Made by a program: the position numbers and the translations under genes. This document shows, in pieces, positions 18,313 through 26,340 of a DNA stretch of 26,340 bases. The stretch is taken from contig WKLE02001366.1 in the NCBI GenBank assembly GCA_014885115.2, positions 5,517 through 31,856 of the forward strand. Direction: 5' to 3'. Below the pieces are notes generated by a model. The model had not been told where the DNA came from, made no database searches, and saw only the letters and a list, made by a program, of their open reading frames with translations. The stretch comes from Asterionellopsis glacialis (Eukaryota > Bacillariophyta > Plagiogrammaphyceae > Rhaphoneidales > Asterionellopsidaceae). The stretch's first letter is position 1. Each line of letters begins with the position of its first letter.

Positions 18313-18322
18313 GTACCAGGTA
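18313..18322. promoter_or_regulatory. TACCTGGTAC dyad site 4 (reverse form)
   Basis: GTACCAGGTA in a cluster of GTAC words, about 630 bp upstream of the secreted-protein gene start at 17687. Confidence 0.35.
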
Positions 18323-18407
18323 GGTAGTATAGCGGACATATTGTAGGACCTATCACACTCGAGGAATATTCCAACGGAAGAAAGAAGAGAAACCATAAAT
18401 ACTACTC

Positions 18408-18418
18408 GTACCTGGTAC
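18408..18418. promoter_or_regulatory. GTACCTGGTAC, complete dyad (site 5)
   Basis: The only copy in the window with both 5-bp half-sites complete (GTACC-T-GGTAC). It lies 86 bp from site 4 in opposite orientation. Confidence 0.4.
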
Positions 18419-19584
18419 TCTTTTTGGTTATCTCCAGTCTTCAAGTTCCTGGAGACTTGCGTGTAGAAGATTCATTTTATAAAAAAAAATACCACCGTAC
18501 AGTTTTCAAAAAAAAAGGTTTGCTCTTGGTAAAATAGAAGCAATACAGCTTACCATGACTGTAGTCTTCAAACAGCTTCTCAAACTCTAGAAAATATTGA
18601 TTTTTTGATTTCATGAAATATCATGTCTCTAGAGGGAAAATACAAAAAGGTTCTGTTCATTTCGGATAATATCAACAATGTATTTCTACTTTTTTTTTAC
18701 TCTGGTGAAAAACTAGAGAAAAGTTCTACTAGAAACAGACAGAGAGTTGGGAGGGGGGGGAGTAAATGTTTACATTTCTGCGGTAGTGATTTGGAAGTCT
18801 CATGAGTTTCGCAAGACCATAGTCAGTATCTCTAGACTGATTGACAAAAGATTGTATCGAGGCAAAGCTTTTTTTAAACTATACAATTGCTCTAGACAAG
18901 AGCAAATCATCTAAATCTGTTGATTCTTAGTACTCTATACTATTGTGAAGAGTTGAATCTTCTGTAGTTACCAATAGAAAGTGTAAGATTTTTGAATGCC
19001 TCACATGCAAGTTACCACATTGGTGAGAATGGTCATACCAGCGGTCAGTTCTATTATACACTGCCCCCATACGAATCGGTACAAACAGTGGATAGCTGCT
19101 GGAGACATGTGTTCTATGAATCAAATAATATGACGGGCCAGCGAGCCAGTGTCCTACGGCAATCAAACCTTTTTATGGGGGATAATGCCAACATTCTAAT
19201 TGTAAAAAGTGAGTTTACTAACATGTTTTTAAAAAGAACTATTAGTCTAGGCGTCTTTAGAACTACGCAATCTAGTTTGTAAGTGCTGGATGTAGTCTTT
19301 GAACAATTGTTCAATTGTTTGTGTGTGTACAGAGAGCCGTCTGTGTCTAAGAAACGAGACATGATAAACTGGAGACGAAACAAAAACAAAATATGGTTGT
19401 GGGTTGGACGCACTTTTTAAAAATTCATTGCAAAGTGGAAATTTATTTATCAAGAGAATAAAACCTTGACAGACATGACACGCTACCGACTGTATGGTAT
19501 TCGGTTTGAGGGAGGACTGGATTTTTTGTTTTGGTTGTTTTTTTTTTGTTTTTTTTAACACTCTAATTACGAATTTTCTTGTCT

Positions 19585-20058
19585 CTAATACCGATTCAAG
19601 TTTGCTCGGACATTGGCCAAGGCTTGTTGCATCTCATCAGCACGTGAATATAATTCTTCCATTGCTGGATCTGTTGCTCCTAATTCGTGTAATTTCACAG
19701 TTGTAGCCTTAAGTTGATCCATTTTTCCATCAATTTTCTTTACCAAAATATCAAAGCTTGACATGAGAGCTGTGTATTCAATATCGGTTGGAGCATGAGG
19801 TTGCGGTTGAACTTGTCCTCTATGACTATCAGCAGCTTCTAATTCTTCTACAACATCCCATGCAACACGACATTCTTGACTGGCAGGGTCAATAGCACAA
19901 ATTCTTTGTGCTTCCTCAATAGCAGCTTCAACTGATTCGTACATCATTGACAAGTTTGTCGAGTATCGCGAAGAAGACTTTGGAGGTGAAACCATAAATG
20001 CGCCAGCCATGGAGCTGCCCATGCTCAAGAAAAGAAGGGCGAACGGAATCTTCATCAT
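19585..20058 (-). CDS. CP12: CP12-like plastid protein, Calvin-cycle regulator
   Basis: 157 aa from the ATGATG at 20058 (an ATG at 20094 would add 12 residues). CP12 proteins bind GAPDH and phosphoribulokinase in the plastid and hold them inactive under oxidising conditions. Residues 54-79 carry the CP12 signature: Cys54 and Cys63 followed by V-A-W-D-V-V-E-E-L-E-A-A-D-S-H. The pre-sequence has a signal peptide (K3 to A20) ending A-G-A-F, with Phe21 at the expected +1 position, followed by a Ser/Lys/Arg-rich stretch as in diatom bipartite plastid targeting. The C-terminal Cys pair and C-R-V-Y-E-D end known from plant CP12 are absent; residues about 100-157 instead form a heptad-like coiled coil (D-I-L-V-K-K-I-D, then L-K-A-T-T-V-K-L). 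Elongated coiled-coil CP12 has been reported from diatoms. A TGACGT word lies about 100 bp upstream of the start. Confidence 0.85.
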   Translation of the reverse strand: MMKIPFALLFLSMGSSMAGAFMVSPPKSSSRYSTNLSMMYESVEAAIEEAQRICAIDPASQECRVAWDVVEELEAADSHRGQVQPQPHAPTDIEYTALMSSFDILVKKIDGKMDQLKATTVKLHELGATDPAMEELYSRADEMQQALANVRANLNRY

Positions 20059-20094
20059 GGTGACAACTACTAAAAGACAAATGTACGGAAACAA

Positions 20095-20922
20095 GAATCT
20101 GTAATTGCAGTTTCTTGGTTGGGGCCTTCTGCCTCTTTTTCCTCTGATGCCTCATGACGTAAAAAGTACAAAGATTCTTCGCCTTCAACGCCACTCCCAA
20201 GTACGTGAAAAAGAAGATGTCACATGGCGCGCGCTTGAAAAATACGCGAGAAGATCCAACTCAAGCACAAGAATCCACATACGTACGTGTTATTTCTCAT
20301 TGCTGTAAAGGGTTAGAGGGAACAACTCAACTAGGCCAAACAGATTCGAACGAATCGTGTTTCAAACATATTAGAATTAGTGATAATAATATGAGGATGA
20401 TTGTCGCTGGCTCATATTGGATGGAGATATTGGTGCGTGCGTCAGTCGTGATGTTCAAGGAGGACACTGAAGCGCACAGATCAATCACTGATCAAGATCC
20501 CATCCTATCCCATCACAGATCATCAGTCAACTCACACCAGCAAAGAGAACTTTTGCAACAGATCTTGTTCGTTCCCATCCCGGTCGTGCCCGTGGTAGAA
20601 GAAAGTGTGCAGGCTGACAGCTTGTAAGCAAAAGAGGCAAACCAAAAGTGTGATTTCCTAGTCACACAGACTACACATTTGCGAAAGTGCATCAGGCGAT
20701 AAGTAATCATCCCATACACTTCGGACATTGAGTGAAGCACAAAAAAGAACAAAAAGCGAAGGTTCATGTCCTGAGACTTCCATTGTCTATGATTTTTGTA
20801 TAGAAGACTGTCAATCTATCCGGCTTATGAAATATATGTTTGGAGCGGAAATATCAAAATCATTATAGTCTACCTAAACTTGGAAGGCGTATACAATACC
20901 TCATTCTAGAAGAGAGAAAATT
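20095..20922. promoter_or_regulatory. Divergent intergenic region of CP12-like and VIT-like genes
   Basis: The region includes TGACGT at 20155-20160, 97 bp upstream of the CP12-like ATG, and matches the CO2/cAMP-responsive core known in a diatom. A 140-codon plus-strand ORF (20205-20627) has no recognisable features and is not called. Confidence 0.4.
20155..20160. promoter_or_regulatory. TGACGT, CRE-like core near the CP12-like gene
   Basis: A single 6-bp word, so chance is likely on its own. It is noted for its position about 100 bp upstream of a Calvin-cycle regulator. Confidence 0.25.
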
Positions 20923-22608
20923 ATGAAAGAACCCACTGCCAACGTCAACGATGACTCGTCGTCATCTAACAACACCGACAACAATCGTAATAATGGCAAC
21001 AATAATGAAACTTCAGGTGTTGGACGTGGTCACATGTATTTTCCTAATGCACATGTATATCAACAAGGGCAGGAACGTTTTGCACAAATGCCTGCAGAAC
21101 AACAACCAGCTCCTATTATAATGCCACCTGTACAGGAAGGAGGAGGATATGGAGCAACATTAGAATTAAATCCTTCACAACAACAACAACAACATCAATT
21201 TCATTATGGCAATCCAGATTATCATAATCCATTCATTGCCGACGGTCAACAACATCCATTACTTCAAAAATCATCATCATCATCCAAGTGCTGTTGGTGT
21301 TGCACCAAGTGTTTCTCATCGTTTGCATCATGGTGGTCTGAAAATTTGTATCGTTCCTTTTGTTTTGGTGCTATTGATGGGATGTTAACAGGTGCATCTA
21401 TAGCTGCTGCATTTGCAGGTATGGCAAAAAATGGATTTATATTTGTAAACACATCAGCCGGTACTACTACTAATAGCATAATACCACCTACAGATACACT
21501 ACTTCAATGGTGTATTATTGTTATATTTACTATAGCATCATGTACATCTGATGGGATATGTATGGCATTGGGTCATATATGGTCCACCCACATTTTAGTA
21601 AATGCACAAGCTGAGGAACGTCGTCAAGAAAAAGTACAATTTGAAAATCAACGATCTGAATCCAAAGGAAAACTAATTGATATGCTTTTGGCGAAGGGCA
21701 TGTTGAAAATTGATGCCATGAGTATTGCAGATACACTTGAAGGATATCCTGATATATTCATAAGTGCATTAATTGGTGGTGATACGACTGGACATGCATT
21801 AGGTGACTTGAATGAACATCATTTAGTACACGGAACAAGCACAAGTGGCATAATGATCCAATCAACCCATCATACCCATGATTCAACAGGTGTTTTAGGT
21901 ATAGCAGGAGCTGGTGGTGGTGGAGATGATGACCATCATGGTGGTGACGAATATGCCTATCCAGGTACAGTCCAACCACACCATCATCATCCACAACAGC
22001 ATTCTCCACATACGGGACAAAGTCCACGCGCGTTTGGTCGTTTTACAAATTGGTCGTATGGCAAATTTGATGAACGGCATCATGACGACGATGATCCAGA
22101 ATCAATGACTGTCATGTATGAAATGAAAGAATGTCGTAAGGAAGGATTTATCATGATGATTAGCTTTTCTTTCTTTGCTATAGTACCAAGTATGGTTCAT
22201 TTATGGGTTGTTGCGATATTGCCAGAAGATACTGTAACAGTATCTGCACCAAGTATGGTATTTACAATAAATTCTGTCATTATGATGATATTGGGAATAT
22301 GGAAAAGGTATGTGTTGCGAAGATGTGCAACGCTGTATATCGTTCCATCATTCGTCATATCCCCTACGCCTACTTTGTTTCTCTTTTTCCCAAACAATTT
22401 TCTCGTCTAAAAAACTGTTGAACTCTGCTTATCTTTCTATATTCTGTTTATGAATGTGTTACATAGTCAATTCTTTGATTCTAATTGGTTTGGATTTGGT
22501 CTTGAAGCTGTTTTGGTATTAGTTGTAAGTGTAGGTGCTGCCTACGGCATTGGTTTTGGTCTTTCCTCTATACTTCCCAAAATTACCCTAACATTGGAAA
22601 CACCATAA
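20923..22608 (+). CDS. VIT/Ccc1-family metal transporter with His-rich insert (two exons)
   Basis: Exons 20923-22307 and 22467-22608; the intron 22308-22466 (159 nt, GTATG...ATAG) is in phase 2, giving 508 aa. Reading through the intron would lose the last helix. VIT/Ccc1 proteins move cytosolic Fe(II) or Mn(II) into vacuoles. Residues 1-120 are disordered and Asn/Gln-rich, with a C-C-W-C-C-x2-C cluster at 123-130. Helices lie at about 146-168 (D-G-M-L-T-G, the family's first-helix motif), 193-219, 407-433, 441-460 and 470-497. Residues 228-285 match the Glu-rich cytosolic metal-binding segment of the family (E-E-R-R-Q-E-K then A-K-G-M-x5-A-M-x-I-A-D-x-L). Residues 286-395 form an extra low-complexity insert with many His and Asp. 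The stop is 119 bp from the stop of the convergent minus-strand gene. Confidence 0.85.
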
Positions 22609-22727
22609 AACATTGGTAGCGTCCGTGTGGTGTGCGTATAAGCTACACGAAACGAAAAGAAAACCACAGTACTTACTACTTATTGTTTACGTAAAGATTC
22701 AAATATCTAGGTATAATACAGTATGAT

Positions 22728-24110
22728 TCACTTCGATTTGAAATCTTCATCTTCGTCATCAAAACTACTAGCAGTGGTAATAGAAGCGGTTGATCTTGCC
22801 AAAAGTTTTTCGAAGTTTTCAGTTGCTGTTGCATGATCATTATTTACAACATGGTCTAACCAAACATGAGACAGTATGGAAATTTGCTCTATCAAATTCG
22901 ATACAATAGGTGGTGCCAACCAACCACCATCACAAAGGAAATTAAGGGGGCTTACTTCATCACCTCTACAATAATGATTGACCATGTTACGATGCAAGGC
23001 ATGCCACAACAGACAACCAACATTCATCAACAATAATATGGCAAGAGTTATAATGCTCATTTTCCTTTCTTGTCGATGTAGTGCAACATTTGAAAATACT
23101 GGTTTGAATTTGCTTTGTCGTGGGAATTCTTGTAACAACATTACGGCAAATAGAACTATCAAAGAAACTTGCCAGAAGATAATGCCCAAAGCTCCATTTA
23201 TACTGTGTTCAGCACTTGAGAAAGACATTGAGAGAGAGTAGAATTTTGATGCTTGAGGATGATCACAATCTTGTTGCTGCTGGTGCTCCGATAACAATTT
23301 GATTTGAATTGGATGACGAGCCGGTCCTTTGATATACTGGTTGAATTGGAACATCATCATACCAAATACAAGTACAGAAGTAATCGCTAAGCAGTAACTA
23401 CTCCCATCATTGTAGGTACCAGGGAAGGTAAACGGAGAACAATAAAAAATATTATTTTTATGTTCCTGTGATGATGGTGCTATTGCTGTTCTCGCGGATT
23501 TTGTAGCTGTTGTTCCTTCCAAAGTTGTAGATGATGATTTTTCCACATTTTCGTTATTAACACCACTACCCCATAACAGGATGTTGTTGTGGGATGAAAA
23601 CTTCTTGTTTTGGCTAGAACAATTTAGTAATTGTGTAATGGAAAACATAGCAATCGGTGTCAAGACATAATGCCCAAAGGAACAAGCTAAAAGGAATTGC
23701 CGCAAATAATGCAAAGGCTGTAAATTGTGATGTTGCTGATATGTACTTTGATGGTGATAATCCCAGAGAATTGTAGTCGATGATAATTGTGGCGAAGTAG
23801 TATAATCATTTTCTAGTAGGAGTGTTTCAGCTTTGTGGTTTTCAAAGAGTGGTAATATTGCATCTTGAGGCCAAAGTATGCAATATATACATTGAAACAC
23901 ATGACGCATATTATCCAATCCAGTACCGATTGTAAGTATGAGCAATCCCAGTCGGCCAAGTATCAAGTGAATCTTTTTTGTAAAGATACAAGTACTGCTC
24001 TGGAACCAGGAAAAAGCTTTTATCGTGTGTACCAGGCTCTTTGACACACATCCAGTTTGAGCTATGGCAAACATGGCATAAATTAAATAGAATATTGCAG
24101 ACGATATCAT
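22728..24110 (-). CDS. Multi-pass membrane protein, unknown function
   Basis: 460 aa, single exon, about six to seven hydrophobic helices (about 2-22, 47-66, 67-80 weak, 135-160, 237-257, 304-327, 351-372). Notable short motifs are R-L-G-L-L-I-L-T-I-G-T-G-L-D-N at 53-67, and G-H-Y-V-L-T-P at 146-152. The loop 162-235 is Ser/Thr/Asn-rich, and the C-terminus (from about 425) is acidic and soluble. I do not recognise the family. The first ATG begins directly with a membrane segment. It is convergent with the VIT-like gene, 119 bp apart. Confidence 0.75.
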   Translation of the reverse strand: MISSAIFYLIYAMFAIAQTGCVSKSLVHTIKAFSWFQSSTCIFTKKIHLILGRLGLLILTIGTGLDNMRHVFQCIYCILWPQDAILPLFENHKAETLLLENDYTTSPQLSSTTILWDYHHQSTYQQHHNLQPLHYLRQFLLACSFGHYVLTPIAMFSITQLLNCSSQNKKFSSHNNILLWGSGVNNENVEKSSSTTLEGTTATKSARTAIAPSSQEHKNNIFYCSPFTFPGTYNDGSSYCLAITSVLVFGMMMFQFNQYIKGPARHPIQIKLLSEHQQQQDCDHPQASKFYSLSMSFSSAEHSINGALGIIFWQVSLIVLFAVMLLQEFPRQSKFKPVFSNVALHRQERKMSIITLAILLLMNVGCLLWHALHRNMVNHYCRGDEVSPLNFLCDGGWLAPPIVSNLIEQISILSHVWLDHVVNNDHATATENFEKLLARSTASITTASSFDDEDEDFKSK

Positions 24111-24561
24111 ATTGTAGTATTGCCCAGGATTGTACGAGGTAGGCAGAAAAGACTTTGCTTTGGATTACTCTAGAGAGTTACAGCAATGGACTTTTCTTCG
24201 GTCGTGCAGGAAGAGAATGCGCTCAATGTTACGTTGTGTTGACACGGCAAGATTGTGTTTTCTCTTTTTTTGACGCAGGATGGGTTCGCAATTTCTATTT
24301 TTTGGAAATTCTGTGGCGTCACATCCGTGCCCCGTGTTACATTATTTTCCATACTCAATAGATAATTATTAATTAATCGAATAGTATAAGTAGTGAGTAG
24401 AACCAGTCCCAGGTACTGGACATGCGGGCAGGGATGTTCTAAAAATCCAATACCTGGTTTCGAATTGGATTTAGATCCGTTCTTTTTTACCAAAAGTCCA
24501 TGTATTATAAATAATGGGTCGTGGTAATGGTCGAGGTAATAGTCTGTCAGTCTGTTTTTTA
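24111..24561. other. Intergenic, nothing recognised
   Basis: The short ORFs here (up to 107 codons) lack protein features. It probably holds the promoter of the minus-strand membrane protein and the end of the repeat-rich zone. Confidence 0.4.
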
Positions 24562-25023
24562 TTACCGCGATTGGATTGACTGAAAAAAAGAATGGTCCAT
24601 ACTTTTGAGGTAATTGGTCATGGTATTTTGTCTGTTTCGGTCAGTCATGATTGCTGACAGGCTTGTCCAGAATTGTTTGTCTTTTCTTGACATGAGATAT
24701 TCTTCAGAGCAAAAAGTAGATTCGCCAATCTGCTTACAAACAACCTTACAAAGCTTTTCAAAAACAGACACCTCCATCCAAAACATGAGCTTGAAGTGAT
24801 GAGGACCGACTTGGTTGAGCCAGTGTGACCAAGGAACACATTTGGTGTTGCTAGAGAGTGCTCTACATGAATGACACTTTTCATTAATATGCAGGGAGAG
24901 CAAACTCTGCATCCTTTGGGAGAGGGATGTTAGTTGCTCTCCCACTAAAATAAGTGACAAGAATGCCAAAAAAATGATGTCATTGACATCATTGTCATCG
25001 GCATCAACAACTAAATCCATCAT
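24562..25023 (-). pseudogene. Probable transposase-like fragment (PIF/Harbinger type suspected)
   Basis: 153 aa from the ATG at 25023; the frame stays open upstream to 25209, but that part comes from repeat sequence. The segment W-x-H-W-x2-Q-x-G-P-H-H-F-K-L-M-F-W-M-E-V-S-V-F-E-K-L-C, then I-G-E-S-T-F-C-S-E-E-Y-L, resembles the region before the catalytic domain of PIF/Harbinger transposases, usually F-R-M then F-x2-L and G-E-x2-F. No DDE catalytic part follows: the frame stops at 24562 and no continuation was seen. It looks like a truncated relic next to several inverted repeats. It may instead be a host gene exon. The family call is from memory of the pattern only. Confidence 0.4.
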
Positions 25024-25125
25024 ATAAAAGTGTGGTGTTGGTGAAAAACTACTACTGTACAAGTAAATTAAGGAAAATAGGCACCTGTGCTTTTTGGTAT
25101 TACTGCAATCAAATTTCTCATTACC

Positions 25126-25163
25126 GCAAACAACCTCACCGGATTTTGGAGGAGGTTGTTTGC
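25126..25163. repeat. Perfect 12-bp hairpin with 14-nt loop
   Basis: GCAAACAACCTC (25126-25137) and GAGGTTGTTTGC (25152-25163) are exact reverse complements. It is next to the GGCCAAA-T-TTTGGCC palindrome at 25168-25182 and the inverted-repeat arm at 25184, a cluster typical of mobile-element ends. Confidence 0.75.
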
Positions 25164-25167
25164 AGAG

Positions 25168-25182
25168 GGCCAAATTTTGGCC
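25168..25182. repeat. Perfect 7-bp palindrome GGCCAAA-T-TTTGGCC
   Basis: Two exact complementary arms around one base, between the 12-bp hairpin and the left arm of the 25184-26009 inverted repeat. Confidence 0.7.
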
Positions 25183-25183
25183 T

Positions 25184-26009
25184 TTACTGTGTGACAAAAA
25201 CAAAAACAAAAATTCCAGGGTTAGAAAACATCTTGCACCAATCAGATTCCTTCACTTAAAATCTGTCTATCTTGGTCCTTCATTCTGTATGGATTCATAT
25301 GGCTATTGCTAGTCCTAATGTCTGTGTGTACAGTACCTTTAGCAATTTGGATTTGATTTTGGTCAACCTACCATGACAATTGACGCAACCATTTTATACT
25401 TGACGGAGTAAAAAATGAGAAACAACAATCTTCCAAGCATCATACAAATAGATGACAAATAAAGAGACCAAAAAATAGTTGGTTTATTGTTGAGTGTTTT
25501 TACAATCATCATGAAACACTCTTCCACAAAATTTTTGATTTTGCTTTGTTATCTGCATCTATGTCCACATAAAACACCAACACAGAAGACAGTAGATCCA
25601 CCAAAATCATTAGCTACCATCAAAATGAAAGGTTTATTGTTGTCTTCTTGTCACAGTCATGATTTTGATTTTAGTTGTTGTCCGTTTTATTGTTGTCATC
25701 GTGTTGTCGTGTTGTCCAGTTATACAACAAAGTCCTATGCATATTTAGTTAAGATAGGGATATGGATTTTATGCAAGAGTGCCACAGTGGTAGTATGGTC
25801 AGTTTTGTCACAACCTTGCCCGAGTACAAAACTAAGGGGTCACTTTTGTAATATTTGGCTTTCAGTGGTTTTGAAAAACAAAACTGAAATTGTACTCATA
25901 ACCAATTATTTTTTGTTTTTGTCCTCATTCAGTAAGGGGGCGATTTTGGACAACAAAAACAAAAATGGTGTCTGTGCTTGGTTTTGGTTTTGCTTTTGTC
26001 ACACAGTAA
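25184..26009. mobile_element. Candidate non-autonomous element bounded by 16-bp inverted repeats
   Basis: TTACTGTGTGACAAAA at 25184-25199 has its exact reverse complement at 25994-26009. Similarity continues inward as (A)nC-rich sequence for about 15 more bases on both sides, and a GGCC lies just outside each arm. The 826-bp interior has simple AAAAC/TTTTG-rich sequence and no credible gene. No target-site duplication could be fixed, so this is a candidate only. Confidence 0.45.
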
Positions 26010-26340
26010 GGGTTGGCCTCAAATGCCATCCCTCCCTTTCAATGACTGTTTTTCCAGATTGGATCTAGAAAGGCCATTTTGTATTGTATGAACTGCCCTT
26101 GCAAATAACATGCAATGCAACATACACAAAAATATGGTTCCAACCATGATTCCATTGTGCAGAAGTTCTGCAAGCAAATCAATACAACAATCAACCGAAA
26201 AAGGGAATTGAAGGCACCTAATGCATACAAAAAACTTTGATGTATGTATTAGGCACGTTGGATTTAGCATGACTCAGTTTTTTTTTAGTGAGGTATGCAC
26301 GTAGAACTTCTGCATCTATTTTTCTTCATGACAACAATGG
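26010..26340. other. Repeat-derived end of window
   Basis: No gene supported. It holds nested inverted repeats (26158-26314 with an inner hairpin at 26213-26256). The short minus-strand ORFs across it look like chance. Confidence 0.4.
26158..26314. repeat. 12-bp inverted repeat enclosing a second hairpin
   Basis: TGCAGAAGTTCT (26158-26169) pairs exactly with AGAACTTCTGCA (26303-26314). Inside, TAATGCATACA (near 26219-26229) pairs with TGTATGTATTA (26241-26251) with one mismatch, and the flanking GGCAC/AGGCAC extends the stem. Confidence 0.6.

Larger units (their letters stand above)
17751..19584. other. Gene-poor intergenic stretch rich in GTAC dyads
   Basis: About 1.8 kb without a supportable gene; ORFs at 18992-19413 on both strands overlap each other and have no protein features. 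The part 18225-18420 is dense in GTAC words, with two exact TACCTGGTAC sites (18313 and 18409). Poly-A, poly-T and poly-G runs (18481-18518, 18753-18760, 19537-19557) occur. It includes the promoter side of the secreted-protein gene and the 3' flank of the CP12-like gene. Confidence 0.45.

Noticed and set aside
18992..19413. Overlapping ORFs of 79-104 codons on both strands
   Set aside because: Neither strand shows protein features, and the three frames compete for the same bases in a gene-poor region.
20205..20627. 140-codon plus-strand ORF between the CP12-like and VIT-like genes
   Set aside because: It has low-complexity, irregular composition with no motif, helix pattern or homologue I recognise, and it occupies the likely divergent promoter.
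24170..24493. 107-codon minus-strand ORF
   Set aside because: It has no recognisable features and lies in the 5' flank of the multi-pass membrane protein gene.
25487..26068. 193-codon plus-strand ORF
   Set aside because: Its product is mostly Phe/Cys/His/Leu runs translated from TTTTG-rich repeat sequence, and it crosses the right arm of an inverted repeat.

Overview
The window reads as nuclear DNA of a photosynthetic stramenopile, most likely a diatom. The main reasons are a CP12-type Calvin-cycle regulator whose pre-sequence has a signal peptide ending in an A-G-A-F motif (the ASAF-type signal for import into a red-derived complex plastid), short GT-AG introns (146-159 nt) in otherwise compact genes, AT-rich intergenic DNA, and a single-pass receptor joining a PhnD-type binding domain, a TKL-type kinase and a class III cyclase. 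A run of 59 Ns shows it is a draft scaffold. No tRNA, rRNA or CRISPR array was seen.

Layout. 1-2200: the 3' flank of a probable tandem paralogue, then a small Cys-rich protein (1585-1890) whose own 3' flank is nearly the same sequence. 2768-4690: two minus-strand membrane proteins of unknown role, the second resembling DUF1475 proteins. 5459-9902: two tandem plus-strand paralogues (522 and 498 aa), each with one intron at the same place and a BAR-like helical domain split by a long disordered insert. 10970-15371: the receptor kinase/cyclase, interrupted by the gap. 15468-17687: a four-helix membrane protein, a doubtful small ORF and a secreted protein resembling the allene-oxide-cyclase/dirigent barrel fold, all on the minus strand. 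17751-19584: a gene-poor stretch rich in GTAC-type dyads. 19585-20058: the CP12-like gene. 20923-22608: a two-exon VIT/Ccc1-type metal transporter with a His-rich insert, convergent with a multi-pass membrane protein (22728-24110). 24562-26340: repeat-rich DNA with a probable transposase-like fragment and several inverted repeats.

The strongest candidate for something undescribed is the receptor. Its kinase keeps the catalytic residues, while its cyclase has Gln where the first metal-binding Asp is expected. This is the reverse of animal receptor guanylyl cyclases, where the kinase-like domain is the degenerate part. An insert inside the kinase N-lobe carries four 39-bp repeats that each encode an R-R-G-S site of the kind used by cyclic-nucleotide-dependent kinases. 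Other items of interest are the BAR-like proteins split by disordered inserts, the CP12 with only the N-terminal cysteine pair and a coiled-coil tail, and a recurrent GTACC-T-GGTAC dyad found only between genes.
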